Below are positions 1-7,914 of a stretch of 18,990 bases of DNA, in pieces. How positions within the stretch are numbered: position 1 is the first letter of the stretch; every line of letters starts with the position of its first letter. Source of the stretch: Rhizobium sp. Q54 (GTDB lineage: Bacteria > Pseudomonadota > Alphaproteobacteria > SMXS01). The notes below the pieces were generated by a model, which was given only the letters and a program-made list of their open reading frames with translations, had not been told where the DNA came from and made no database searches. The stretch is from assembly GCA_945872035.1 (NCBI GenBank), contig CAMBYA010000007.1, positions 1 through 18,990 of the forward strand, read 5' to 3'. The translations under genes and the position numbers were made by a program.

Positions 1-195
1 GCCATCGGCTTCACCTATTCGCTCAGCCGGCTCAGCACGATCTTCATCAGCTTCATGATCGGCTACATGCTGTATGTAGGCGGCACGGCAGCGGTATTCG
101 GACTGATCGCCTTCGCCATGCTGATGGTTGTGCTGTCGATCGGCATCTGGGGCCCGCGCACACGCAAGCTGGAGCTGGAGCAGATATCACAGTGA
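1..195 (+). CDS. MFS transporter, C-terminal fragment
   Basis: This is the last 64 codons of a gene that begins before the window, read in frame 1 and ending at TGA 193-195. It contains two hydrophobic stretches (about residues 10-27 and 29-53) followed by a basic, charged tail with the motif GPRTRKLELEQIS. That tail closely resembles the end of metabolite:H+ symporters of the major facilitator superfamily, where a G-P-R/E-T-[KR]-x-x-x-L-E motif follows the last transmembrane helix. The protein would be an inner-membrane importer or exporter; the substrate cannot be told from this fragment. The gene converges tail to tail with the SnoaL-like gene, leaving only 3 bases between the stop codons. 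Confidence 0.7.
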   Translation, partial: AIGFTYSLSRLSTIFISFMIGYMLYVGGTAAVFGLIAFAMLMVVLSIGIWGPRTRKLELEQISQ

Positions 196-210
196 CGCCT
201 ATGCGGCGTC
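194..210. other. Stem-loop shared by two convergent stop codons
   Basis: GACGCC at 194-199 and GGCGTC at 205-210 form a perfect 6-bp stem with a 5-base loop. The left arm contains part of the transporter's TGA, and the stem overlaps the TAG of the facing gene (199-201). A T-tract is missing on either side, so it is not a canonical intrinsic terminator, but a bidirectional role at such a tight convergence is possible. Confidence 0.3.
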
Positions 211-771
211 CAGCGGCTCTGCCCGGGTCAGCGTCCGATAGTCCGGATGCGTCGGCCCGGTCATGCCGATCTGGTTAAGCATGCCCATGTCGCCGTCCAT
301 GGCGATCTCGGCCAGCGGCGAGCCGCTGACCAGGATGTGCTTGCGGGCGATGATCCCCCACTTGCCGTTCCGCTTCAGCACGCGGTCCTTGTAGAAGCCG
401 AAGAAGATCGCATAGGGCGCCTTGTCCGCCGGCGTCTCGTGCGGCAGCGACAGGCTGAGGTTGTAGCTTTCCACGTCGGCCGCGTCGCCGTGCAGGTCCA
501 ACTTGAGCTGGCTGGTGAAGTGCCAGCGCCGGCCGACGCCGTGCTCGACCTCCATCAGCCGCGGCTTGAAGTCCTTGCCGCTGCCCTTGAAGAAACCGTA
601 GTCGATGTCGGCATCATCGTAGAACACCGTGTCGAGCATGGCGTCGTCCAACCAGTCCAGCGCCCGCGAATACCGCGCCAGCAGGTCCTCGATGTCCCGC
701 AGGTCCTTCTGCCGCTCCAGTTCCTGCTCCACCGCCGCCAGCCGCGCCAGCACGTCGTCCAGATCGCCCAT
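199..771 (-). CDS. SnoaL-like / NTF2-fold protein
   Basis: A 190-residue protein of the SnoaL-like (nuclear transport factor 2 fold) superfamily, a cone-shaped alpha+beta fold found in small isomerases, cyclases, dehydratases and dioxygenase small subunits. The N-terminus (about residues 3-35) is a charged heptad-like helix. It is followed by the family's typical RYSRALDWLD helix, a DDADIDYG segment, a W-H-F-T-S-Q strand and the late strand GKWGIIARKHIL. The start at 771 is preferred over an upstream in-frame ATG at 825 because GGGGAG lies about 7 bases before it and homology begins there. It lies downstream of a methyltransferase gene on the same strand, with 129 bases between them. Its substrate is unknown; the surrounding catabolic genes suggest a lipid or aromatic compound, which is inference. 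Confidence 0.75.
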   Translation of the reverse strand: MGDLDDVLARLAAVEQELERQKDLRDIEDLLARYSRALDWLDDAMLDTVFYDDADIDYGFFKGSGKDFKPRLMEVEHGVGRRWHFTSQLKLDLHGDAADVESYNLSLSLPHETPADKAPYAIFFGFYKDRVLKRNGKWGIIARKHILVSGSPLAEIAMDGDMGMLNQIGMTGPTHPDYRTLTRAEPLDAA

Positions 772-830
772 GTCGCACTCCCCTGTTTGAACCGCAAGCT
801 TAGGGGCGGCGGGCCAACGGCGCAACGTGA

Positions 831-852
831 CGTCGCCCTCCGTCAGGCGACG
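831..852. other. Intergenic inverted repeat
   Basis: CGTCGCC (831-837) and GGCGACG (846-852) form a perfect 7-bp stem around an 8-base loop, in the 129-base gap between the methyltransferase stop and the SnoaL-like start. No T-run follows on the minus strand, so it may be a weak or Rho-assisted terminator, an mRNA stability structure, or chance in GC-rich DNA. Confidence 0.25.
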
Positions 853-900
853 ATGTCTGGCAAAACGGAAGCGAGATTTCCGGGTCGTCGTCGGATCAGA

Positions 901-1596
901 TCACGCGGTCTTGACGGTGAATTCATTTCCCCGGCCCGGCTCGAACGACAGCGGCAGCGAGAGATAACCGTTCCGGGGATCGCGCACATACTCGATATAC
1001 CCGCCCGCATCGGTGAGCGCATTCTCGCCGACAATGAGTGCGCCGGGTTTGAGGTGAGGCTCCAGCAACTTGAGAATGGGGAGATAGAGGGTGAACGCGC
1101 CGTCGAGCAGTACCATGTCGATGTCGCCGTCCAAGCCGGTTTTGAGAGTGTCCCGCGCATCGCCAACGCGAAACTCGACGAGGTCCGCCAGCCCTGCGGC
1201 CGCGACGTTCGACCGCGCCCTCTCCGCCTTGCTGGCTTCGAGATCGGTTCCGATCAGGCGTCCGCCGCCCATGTCGCGCAACGCCGCCGCCATATAGATG
1301 GCGGATATTCCCATCGAGGATCCGAACTCGACGATGCACCTGGCCTTGCAATTACGGGCGCACATATAGAGAAACCGCCCGAATTCAGGCGAAACTGACA
1401 GGAAATTCCCGGCGAACCCGCGATACAAACCTTTCAGATCCCTGTTCTCGGCTTCCACGACCTGTCTCAGCGCCTGCTCCAGATCGGTCGCCCCTTGCTC
1501 CGCAAAGGTTGCCCCCAAGGACGCATCGGCTGCTTCCGCTTCCTGATGGAGCCGGTTGAGCACGTCCGCGACCCGCCCGCTGCTGAGTGAATCCAT
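901..1596 (-). CDS. Class I SAM-dependent methyltransferase (O-methyltransferase-like)
   Basis: A 231-residue Rossmann-fold methyltransferase. The SAM-binding motif I is IVEFGSSMGISAIYMA (about residues 88-103), the acidic end of strand 2 is GTDLE (116-120), and the post-motif strand DIDMVLLDGA (158-167) matches the DxxxxDG pattern of the O-methyltransferase family 3 and CmcI-like groups. The sequence after it (LLEPHLKPGALIVGENAL) is the usual LxPGG-type segment. The start at 1596 has GGGGAG 8 bases upstream; an in-frame start at 1695 would add 33 residues without any recognisable domain. It is flanked by a glycoside hydrolase-like gene upstream (154-base gap) and a SnoaL-like gene downstream. 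The methyl acceptor cannot be predicted. Confidence 0.8.
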   Translation of the reverse strand: MDSLSSGRVADVLNRLHQEAEAADASLGATFAEQGATDLEQALRQVVEAENRDLKGLYRGFAGNFLSVSPEFGRFLYMCARNCKARCIVEFGSSMGISAIYMAAALRDMGGGRLIGTDLEASKAERARSNVAAAGLADLVEFRVGDARDTLKTGLDGDIDMVLLDGAFTLYLPILKLLEPHLKPGALIVGENALTDAGGYIEYVRDPRNGYLSLPLSFEPGRGNEFTVKTA

Positions 1597-1749
1597 CGTT
1601 TTACTCCCCGTGCTGTGCGGCCGTTCCGGAGTGTCAGCCTTCCCGCCAGCATATGGAATCGGAGATGCGCCCGCATCCGCGAAGACGCGATACAAGGAGA
1701 AATCCGGGCGCTGATGCGTTCGCCAGAGGACTTGGCTCGGTCCTCGAGA

Positions 1750-2946
1750 TCAGTTGACCAGGAACGGCAGGTTGGCGGTGGCGGCGGCGCCCCTGCCGTC
1801 CTCGACGGTGACGAACAGCCGGTACTGTCCGGGAGGCAACGTGCCCAGCTTCGCGCCGGTCAGGTCCGAAGACACCAGCGCCTCGGCATGGCGGCGTGGT
1901 GCGGCCTCGATGTCGCCGCCCTTGCGCAGGTCGGTACTCTCGGCCATCACCGACCACTGTACGGCGAGCGGATCGCCGTCCGGATCGGCCGCCTCGAGCA
2001 CCGCGCGGCCCGCCTCCATGTCGAAGCGGCCGATACGCGGAGCGCGGTTGCCGCCCGGCGTTCGGCCGCCCCAGGCCTGCGCCATGGCCTCGGCGGTCTC
2101 GGTCCACGAGCCGTCGGGCAGCAGCAGGCTGTGCCAGGTGGGCGTCACCTCCTGCTTCTGGCCCCAGTAGAACAGGATCTGGCCCTGGGTCGCCGGGCCG
2201 AGCGCCGACAGGTAGGCGCGCAGCAGCGCCGCCTTGGCCGTGCTGGAAGGCTCGATCATTGCGCCCCACGGCTTGCGCTGCGCCTGCCGCTGGCCGATGG
2301 CGCCCATCTCGGTGACGACCAGCGGCCCCTTCCAGCCTTGCGCCCGCACCCGCTCGGGAACGCTGGGCAGCGCGTCGCCATAGGAATTGACCCCCAGGAC
2401 GTCCACGTCTGGCGCCGCCTGGATCAGCCTGGCGACCTTGCCGCCGCCAGCCTCCGCCAGCACAGCCATGACCGGATGGTTGGGATCGAGTTGGCGGACC
2501 AGCCGCGCCGCCTGGCCGATGCCGGGCCACACCTGAGTGTCGTCGTCCATCTCCGCCTCGACCTCGTTGCCGACGCCCCACATCAGCAGCGCGGGATGGT
2601 CCCTGTAGCGCTTCACGAACGCCGCGAGCCGTTCCAGCTGCGCGTTGGCCTGGACGGGATCGCGGTAGTCGAAGCCACGCCGCGGATGCTCCAGCCAGAA
2701 GCCGACGATGACTTTCAGACCCAGCTTCTGCGCCTGGTCGAGAACGGCATCCGGCGCATCGCCGTAAGTGCGCACCACGGTCGCGCCGAGTTGCTTCAGG
2801 ATGTCGAGCCCCACCTCTCCGGCTGCTCCCCGCACCTGGAACGGCTTGCCGTTCACCAGAATGTCGTTGCCCGACACGCGGACGGCGGCGGCGGCCGGAG
2901 CAGCCGCGAAGACCATAAGCAGGATTACGAGGATTCGGAGCAGCAT
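1750..2946 (-). CDS. Secreted glycoside hydrolase-like protein (clan A TIM barrel)
   Basis: A 398-residue exported protein. Residues 1-21 form a signal peptide (MLLRILVILL..., cleavage near AAAAV). A short segment (VRVSGNDILVNGKPFQVRG) resembles the lead-in of glycoside hydrolase family 2 barrels, and about residues 40-300 form the barrel. WGVGNE (residues 123-128) would carry the Asn-Glu acid/base pair and VVTEMG (210-215) the nucleophile Glu213, the arrangement seen in clan A hydrolases such as GH2 and GH5. The last 90 residues (NRAPRIGRF... to the end) look like an immunoglobulin-like domain, including a DPDGDPLAVQWSV segment. It lies 39 bases downstream of the molybdenum enzyme gene on the same strand; a metabolic link between the two is not obvious. 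Glycan specificity is unknown. Confidence 0.75.
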   Translation of the reverse strand: MLLRILVILLMVFAAAPAAAAVRVSGNDILVNGKPFQVRGAAGEVGLDILKQLGATVVRTYGDAPDAVLDQAQKLGLKVIVGFWLEHPRRGFDYRDPVQANAQLERLAAFVKRYRDHPALLMWGVGNEVEAEMDDDTQVWPGIGQAARLVRQLDPNHPVMAVLAEAGGGKVARLIQAAPDVDVLGVNSYGDALPSVPERVRAQGWKGPLVVTEMGAIGQRQAQRKPWGAMIEPSSTAKAALLRAYLSALGPATQGQILFYWGQKQEVTPTWHSLLLPDGSWTETAEAMAQAWGGRTPGGNRAPRIGRFDMEAGRAVLEAADPDGDPLAVQWSVMAESTDLRKGGDIEAAPRRHAEALVSSDLTGAKLGTLPPGQYRLFVTVEDGRGAAATANLPFLVN

Positions 2947-2985
2947 GAACTCAGGATATGGCCATCATATCCCTGACCTCCACCG

Positions 2986-5157
2986 TCACTCCGCCGCCCA
3001 GCTCGCCTCCGCCCGAGTTATGTTGACGGGAATGGCGCTCATGCGCGGCATGCCGGTGCGCGCGTCGAAATCCCGTGTCACGTCGGTCAGGCGCCCGGTA
3101 TTCGAGCCGATGAAGAACAGCTGGTTGTCGAACTGGGGCGCGTCGCCGAACGAATGCGCCATGGAGATCACGCCCGGCCGCACGTCCGCCGCCTCCTCGG
3201 CAACGCCGAGGATCGAGCCATGATCCGACGCGATGCGGATGACGTCGCCGGCGCGCAACCCCAGCGCCGCCAGGTCGCCTGGGTTCATGAACGCCGGGTT
3301 GTAGTGGTGGTTGCGGGTCAGCGCCGGCAGGTCCCGTCCCGACGAATTGTAGACGTCGTTGAGGCGCCGGCTGACAAGCCGGTAGCCGAAATCGGCCACC
3401 AGCGTGTGACCCGCGTCGTTCGTCTCAGGCTCGGCGAGCACGTCGGCCAGCTCCTGCATCATCTCCGGATGGCCGATATCCAGCTTCTCCTCCCAGTCCT
3501 CGTCCTTGGGCAGCACCATCATGTCCGGATCATCGAAGATGTGGCCATGCGGATACTTCTTCACCTCGGACAGCGGGATGCGCGAGCCGCGGCAGATCAT
3601 CTCGAACAGGTCGTCGGTTGTCGGCTTGTTCACCATGTCGACGTCCTGGCCGTTGATGCGCAGCTGAAGTCCCAGCCGCTGGCCGATGCCGTAGAACACT
3701 TCCCACTCCTCCAGCACGTCCGCGCCCGCCGGCGGCTCGACCAGCTTGGGCTGATACTGGGCGTAGGGGTCCGGATAGCCGGTCGCCGAGCCGTAGAACC
3801 AGGCGTTCTCGTTGGAGATGGTGATGGCCGGCGCCTCGAGCCCCAGCGTCGCCGGCAGCACGTAATGCGCCACCTTGGCGGTCGCCGACATCTTGATGTC
3901 GATGGTGGCCAGCAGCTCCAGCTTCTTCATCGCCTCGTAGGTCCGCATCTGGTCGGGCCACGCCGCCATCGGATTGCCGCCGACGCACATCAGCGCCCGC
4001 ACCTGGCCCTCGCCGTCCAGCAGGATTTCCTCGGCCAGCGCGGCGGGTGTCAGGCCGCTGGCGTTCTCGCCAAGGCCGCGCACGCGCAGCCGTTCGCCAT
4101 AGCCCCACGGCTTCGGCTTCTTCTCGGCCTGCGCCTTGCCATGGCGTTCCGGGATCAGCACGAAGGGATTGGGCACCTTCTCGCCTTCGCGCAGCCAGCG
4201 GCCGGCGATGGTGTTGATGGCCAGCACCAGATATTCCGTGAGCGTACCGCGCGGCGCCATGTTGGGACCGGTGCCGGCGGTGATCATGCCGCGCCGAGCC
4301 GAGCCGAAGATGCGGGCCGCCTCGACGATCTGTTCGGCTGGGACGCCGGCGCGCCGCGCCACATAGTCAGGCGTGAACGGCGCGACGGCTGCCCTGAACG
4401 CCTCGAAGCCGTCGACTTCGGCGGCGAGGAACGCCTCGTCGATCATGCCTTCCTCGATCATCACATGGGCGATGCCCGCGAGGATGGCCGGGTCCTCGCC
4501 GGGCTTGCACTGCAGGTGCAGGTGCGCCTTCTCCGCCGTCTCGGTCAGGCGCGGGTCGATCACCACCAGCTTCTGGCCGTTCTTCAGCGCGTCGTGCAGG
4601 CGCTTGGCAGGGTTGTACTGGGGAATGCCGCCCCATTTGGAAACCACTGGATTGGCGCCGACCAGGATCCAGGCGTCGGACTCCGCATAGGGCTGCGGCC
4701 CCGCGTGCCAGCGGCCATGCAGCGCCATCGACATCGGCTTGCCCGGCTGGTCGATGGTGGCCGAGGTGAAGCGCATGGGCGATCCGATCGCGTCCATCAG
4801 CGCCATCGCCATGGCCCGGCCGGCCGGATAGGGAAAGGTGTAGGTGGCGGCATAGAGCGCCACCGAACGCGGACCGTGCTCGGCGATCAGCCGGCCGATG
4901 GTGGTGGCGATCTCGTCGAGCGCCGCCTCGGAGGCGATGCGCTCGTGGCCGCTGCCGACGCGGCGCTGGGCGTGCAGCAGGCGCTCCGGATTGTCATGCT
5001 GGGCGGGCAATTGGCGGCCCTTGACGCAGGTATAGCCGAAATACATCGGGTTATCCTTGTCGCCCACCACCTTGACGGCCTTGCCGTTCTCGATCGACAC
5101 CTTGATGCCGCAGAAGGAATGACAGAAGCGGCAGATCGCCGTCTTGATCTCAGCCAT
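2986..5157 (-). CDS. Molybdopterin oxidoreductase, formate dehydrogenase/nitrate reductase-like
   Basis: A 723-residue member of the DMSO reductase superfamily. The N-terminus binds one 4Fe-4S cluster through C9, C12, C16 and C44 (C-x2-C-x3-C-x27-C), followed by Lys46 of the CVKG motif. The central domains contain molybdopterin-binding signatures: WILVGANPVVSKWG, VVIDPRLTETAEKAHLHL and LMCVGGNPMAAWPDQ. The C-terminal aspartate decarboxylase-like domain includes NPGDLAALGLRAGDVIRIAS. No Tat signal is present, so the enzyme should be cytoplasmic. At the position where formate dehydrogenases carry Cys or Sec, the sequence is DQPGKPMSMALHG, without a Cys. ATG 5157 is chosen because AAGGGGA precedes it by about 8 bases and the Fe-S domain begins at once. 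No partner electron-transfer subunit is adjacent. Substrate unknown. Confidence 0.9.
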   Translation of the reverse strand: MAEIKTAICRFCHSFCGIKVSIENGKAVKVVGDKDNPMYFGYTCVKGRQLPAQHDNPERLLHAQRRVGSGHERIASEAALDEIATTIGRLIAEHGPRSVALYAATYTFPYPAGRAMAMALMDAIGSPMRFTSATIDQPGKPMSMALHGRWHAGPQPYAESDAWILVGANPVVSKWGGIPQYNPAKRLHDALKNGQKLVVIDPRLTETAEKAHLHLQCKPGEDPAILAGIAHVMIEEGMIDEAFLAAEVDGFEAFRAAVAPFTPDYVARRAGVPAEQIVEAARIFGSARRGMITAGTGPNMAPRGTLTEYLVLAINTIAGRWLREGEKVPNPFVLIPERHGKAQAEKKPKPWGYGERLRVRGLGENASGLTPAALAEEILLDGEGQVRALMCVGGNPMAAWPDQMRTYEAMKKLELLATIDIKMSATAKVAHYVLPATLGLEAPAITISNENAWFYGSATGYPDPYAQYQPKLVEPPAGADVLEEWEVFYGIGQRLGLQLRINGQDVDMVNKPTTDDLFEMICRGSRIPLSEVKKYPHGHIFDDPDMMVLPKDEDWEEKLDIGHPEMMQELADVLAEPETNDAGHTLVADFGYRLVSRRLNDVYNSSGRDLPALTRNHHYNPAFMNPGDLAALGLRAGDVIRIASDHGSILGVAEEAADVRPGVISMAHSFGDAPQFDNQLFFIGSNTGRLTDVTRDFDARTGMPRMSAIPVNITRAEASWAAE

Positions 5158-5213
5158 GGACTTGTCCCCTTTTCTCGCAACGCCCGGCAAGCATAGCAGG
5201 ACGGCATCAAAAC

Positions 5214-5243
5214 GAAAAAGGCCCGGACGTCTCCGCCCGGGCC
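5214..5243 (-). terminator. Intrinsic terminator of the thiolase operon
   Basis: On the minus strand, a GGCCCGG/CCGGGCC 7-bp GC-rich stem (arms 5237-5243 and 5220-5226) with a 10-base loop is followed by TTTTT (5215-5219). It lies 22 bases after the thiolase stop codon and before the oxidoreductase start, which suggests that the molybdenum enzyme is transcribed separately from the thiolase pair. Confidence 0.85.
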
Positions 5244-5265
5244 CCTTCCAACTCTGTCCCGCGGA

Positions 5266-6411
5266 CTAGTTCTGCAGGATCGTGCAGGCCGACAGGCCCG
5301 GTGCGCCATACACGTGGGTGTAGCCGCTCTTCGGGTTGTTCTGCACCTGGCGGGCGCCCGCCTCGCCGCGGAGCTGGAGGACGACCTCGTAGACCTGGCG
5401 CAGGCCCGAGGCGCCGATCGGCTCGCCATTGGCGATGCAGCCGCCATCCGTGTTCATCGGCATGCGGCCGGTGATCTCGGTGGCGCCTTCACGCAGCAGC
5501 TTTTCCTGCTCGCCATCCTTGCAGAAGCCGTTCTCGGCCATGTGCATGATCTCGGCGCCCGACTCGGTGTCCTGGATCTGGATGACATGCATGTCCTCCG
5601 GGCCCAGGCCGGCCATTTCATAGGCGGCCTTCGACGCGAACACGGTCGGCGCCGGGGCGCGCTGCAGCGCCAGATACGGGCTGAACACCTCGAACGAGCC
5701 ATAGTGGCGGGTCTTCATGGAGACGGCGCGCAGGAACACCGGACGGTTGGTGTAGCGGCGGGCCACCTTCTCGCTGGCCAGGATCAGCGCGACGCCGCCT
5801 TCGGCCGGCGAGCAGAACATGTACTTGGTCAGCGGATCGGACAGCATCTCGGAATTCATGATCGTGCCGAGGTCGACTTCCTCGCGGCGCCATGCATTCG
5901 GGTTCAGCTTGCCGTTGCGGAACGCCTTCTGGGCCACGAGACCCAGCACTTCCGGCGACAGGTCGTGGTCGTGCAGGTACTTCTGGATCTTCATGCCGAA
6001 GAACTGGGTCGTCAGCATCAGGCCGGTCTCGCCGTACCAGGTTTCGAGACCCGAAGACTTCGGATCGGCGTTGAACGCGCCGCGCGGGTGCTTGTCGAAG
6101 CCGACCGCGACACCGACGTCGTACTGGCCCGCCTTAATCGCCGAATAGGCCGACAACAGGGCCGAGCCGCCCGTGGCGCAGCCGTTCGACACGTTGACGA
6201 ACTGGATGCCAGTCAGGCCCAGCTCATTGACCAGCGAGTCGGCGTTGCCGCCGGCGGCCGAGCCGCCGAAGGCGAACTGAATGTCCGGCCATTCCAGGCC
6301 GCAATCCTTCAGCGCCTCGCGCACCGCGAACGCGCCCTGCTGGCGGCCGCTCATGCCGTCCGTGCGGCCGAACTTGTGGATACCGATACCGATGATGCAG
6401 ACGTCTGTCAT
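5266..6411 (-). CDS. Thiolase-like protein, lipid-transfer/SCP-x or Ltp2 type
   Basis: A 381-residue thiolase-fold protein of the SCP-x/lipid-transfer group. The N-terminal half holds the nucleophile motif NVSNGCATGG with Cys78, where canonical thiolases form the acyl-enzyme. In the C-terminal half the usual GHPxGASG histidine is replaced by glutamate (GEPIGASG, Glu330), and the final Cys-containing C-x-G motif is replaced by GYTHVYGAPG (Tyr364, Tyr368). These changes argue against ordinary beta-ketothiolase chemistry and recall Ltp2-type retro-aldolases of steroid side-chain degradation, which use tyrosines and work with a DUF35 partner. Here a DUF35 gene ends 24 bases upstream, so the two probably form a complex acting on an acyl-CoA. 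The start ATG at 6411 is the only good candidate. Confidence 0.85.
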   Translation of the reverse strand: MTDVCIIGIGIHKFGRTDGMSGRQQGAFAVREALKDCGLEWPDIQFAFGGSAAGGNADSLVNELGLTGIQFVNVSNGCATGGSALLSAYSAIKAGQYDVGVAVGFDKHPRGAFNADPKSSGLETWYGETGLMLTTQFFGMKIQKYLHDHDLSPEVLGLVAQKAFRNGKLNPNAWRREEVDLGTIMNSEMLSDPLTKYMFCSPAEGGVALILASEKVARRYTNRPVFLRAVSMKTRHYGSFEVFSPYLALQRAPAPTVFASKAAYEMAGLGPEDMHVIQIQDTESGAEIMHMAENGFCKDGEQEKLLREGATEITGRMPMNTDGGCIANGEPIGASGLRQVYEVVLQLRGEAGARQVQNNPKSGYTHVYGAPGLSACTILQN

Positions 6412-6435
6412 GTCCCGTCTCCTCTATATGTCCGC

Positions 6436-6864
6436 TCAGCCCTTGACCGGGGCGAACGCGAAAGTGACTACCTCATTGCCCTTCTCGTCTTCACGGAACG
6501 GAATGATGGTCATTTCCATCTCCATGCCGATCTTCAGATCCTTGGGATCGGCCGTGGTCAGGCGCGATTCCACGATCACCTCGCCCGGCAGCTCGATATA
6601 GCCGACGCCGTAGGGCTTGAAGGTCTCGACCGTCTCCGGGCCCTTGTAGGGCGGATTCTTCGGCAGGAAGCCCTGGATGGTCCAGGTGTAGAGCTTGCCG
6701 CGGGTGCCCAGCAGCACCTCTTCGGAATCCTCGTCGGCGACATAGTTGTGAATGGCCGGAAAATACACGCGGCCCGTCTTCTTTTCCCGCCGCGCGATGA
6801 GCTGCGGGTTGTCGGACGGCCACGTGAACAGGCCTTCCTGGACCGGAACTTGCTGCTTGGCCAT
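6436..6864 (-). CDS. DUF35 OB-fold protein, cysteine-less
   Basis: A 142-residue protein of the DUF35 family, whose members have an N-terminal rubredoxin-like zinc ribbon and a C-terminal OB-fold that binds acyl-CoA. The OB-fold part (about residues 50-140) is clear: RGKLYTWTIQ, then KPYGVGYIELPGEVIVESRL, then KIGMEMEMTIIPF. The ribbon region (20-47) retains the spacing but has no Cys, and the whole protein has none, so it cannot bind zinc in the usual way. ATG 6864 is chosen because AGGGGAG lies about 9 bases upstream; the longer frame to 6948 has no family similarity. It is the first gene of a two-gene operon with the thiolase-like protein, and such pairs form heteromeric CoA-ester enzymes. 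Confidence 0.85.
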   Translation of the reverse strand: MAKQQVPVQEGLFTWPSDNPQLIARREKKTGRVYFPAIHNYVADEDSEEVLLGTRGKLYTWTIQGFLPKNPPYKGPETVETFKPYGVGYIELPGEVIVESRLTTADPKDLKIGMEMEMTIIPFREDEKGNEVVTFAFAPVKG

Positions 6865-6905
6865 TGAACGGCTCTCCCCTTGAAGCACGATAAAAGTCAC
6901 GCGCG

Positions 6906-6934
6906 ATCCTAGAGAGGAAGGCGCGGAGCGGCAA
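6906..6934 (-). promoter_or_regulatory. Candidate sigma-70-type promoter of the DUF35-thiolase operon
   Basis: On the minus strand, TTGCCG (6929-6934) and TAGGAT (6906-6911) are separated by exactly 17 bases, each matching 4 of 6 consensus bases. It lies about 40 bases before the DUF35 start. Confidence 0.5.
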
Positions 6935-6945
6935 GCCATGAAGCT

Positions 6946-6960
6946 CACCCGTTTCGGGTG
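6946..6960. other. Perfect short hairpin after the methyltransferase gene
   Basis: CACCCG (6946-6951), a TTT spacer and CGGGTG (6955-6960) form a 6-bp stem with a 3-base loop, 40 bases beyond the methyltransferase stop on the minus strand. The T-run expected of an intrinsic terminator is absent, so its role as the end of the hicAB-methyltransferase transcript is only a guess. Confidence 0.3.
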
Positions 6961-6999
6961 CGAGGATATCAGAGATTCATCAAGAGGGAACGGTTGGAT

Positions 7000-7914
7000 T
7001 CAGCGCTTGAGCGCAGGCTTCACATCCGTCAGCGAAAAGTCTCCACCCCCTAAGGGCAGGCCCCGTTCGTCATAAAGCAGCTCGCGATAATTGAGGGATG
7101 TGATCTGCTTCACTGCCCGCAGCGTGTACATCATCGGCAAGTTTGGCCTGTCTGGCGGCGCGCGCCAGTGGCCATCGTCGCCCTGCACCATGAAAGGAAA
7201 GCGCTGCGTGTAGCTGGCGTCCGCCTCCCGCAATTCGCGGATCTCCATCCCTGCGCGGATCAGCGCCGTCACCACCGAGCCCAGATCGTGATTCCATTCG
7301 ACGGTCTCGTTATGGGCCGTCGCGGCGTCGGTCTGGGCATAGGACCCTTCGACCGCCACGCGCTCGCCGCCGGGTCGGGTGAAGTAGTCGTACCGCACCT
7401 CCGGCACGCCGGTCACCGCGTTCGGCTCCATGCCCCAGATCGCCGGATGGAACTCGACCAGATAAAGTTCGCCGCCGGGCAGCAGCAGGTCGGCCACCAC
7501 CTTCGCCCAGCGGTCGATGTCCGGCAACCAGCACAGCGCGCCGACGCCCGTATAGACGATGTCGAAGTCCCGGCCCAACAGGGCTGGCGCGTCGTAGACA
7601 TCACCCTGCACGAACAGGGCGTCAATGTCCGCCTGCCGCGCCAGCATCCGCGCCGCGTCTATCGCGGGTTCGGAGAAGTCCAGCCCGCTGACCTCGGCGC
7701 CAAGCCGCGCCCACAACAGCGTATCCAGCCCGAAGTGGCATTGCAGATGCACCAGCCGCTTGCCGCGAACGTCGCCCAGGTCGCGAACCTCGTCGGGGCC
7801 GAGCGAGATTCTGCCGGCCTTGAAGCCTTCCACGTCATAGAACCCGGAGCCGACATAGATCGGCACGCGCTCGTCCCAGAAGGCGCGGTTCAGCCTGTGC
7901 GCGTCATTCGTCAT
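7000..7914 (-). CDS. Class I SAM-dependent methyltransferase coupled to hicAB
   Basis: A 304-residue methyltransferase. Motif I is LVHLQCHFGLDTLLWARLGA (residues 54-73), followed by the acidic SGLDFSEPAI at the end of strand 2, the FDIVYTGVGALCWLPDI motif IV region and the LLLPGGELYLVEF motif VI region. The C-terminal half (KQITSLNYRELL and others) is family-specific. The ATG at 7914 overlaps the hicB stop codon (ATGA), so translation is probably coupled to the antitoxin gene, which is unusual for a hicAB locus. The substrate is not predictable. It is either a passenger sharing the toxin-antitoxin promoter or a functional part of the module; the sequence does not decide. Confidence 0.85.
   Translation of the reverse strand: MTNDAHRLNRAFWDERVPIYVGSGFYDVEGFKAGRISLGPDEVRDLGDVRGKRLVHLQCHFGLDTLLWARLGAEVSGLDFSEPAIDAARMLARQADIDALFVQGDVYDAPALLGRDFDIVYTGVGALCWLPDIDRWAKVVADLLLPGGELYLVEFHPAIWGMEPNAVTGVPEVRYDYFTRPGGERVAVEGSYAQTDAATAHNETVEWNHDLGSVVTALIRAGMEIRELREADASYTQRFPFMVQGDDGHWRAPPDRPNLPMMYTLRAVKQITSLNYRELLYDERGLPLGGGDFSLTDVKPALKR

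Noticed and set aside
3154..5196. A 680-codon open frame on the plus strand
   Set aside because: It is antisense to the molybdopterin oxidoreductase, which has clear motifs. Its product is low-complexity (His, Arg, Gly, Leu-rich), as expected of antisense frames in GC-rich DNA.
5314..6867. A 517-codon open frame on the plus strand
   Set aside because: It is antisense to the thiolase-like and DUF35 genes, spans both and their intergenic region, and encodes no recognisable domain.
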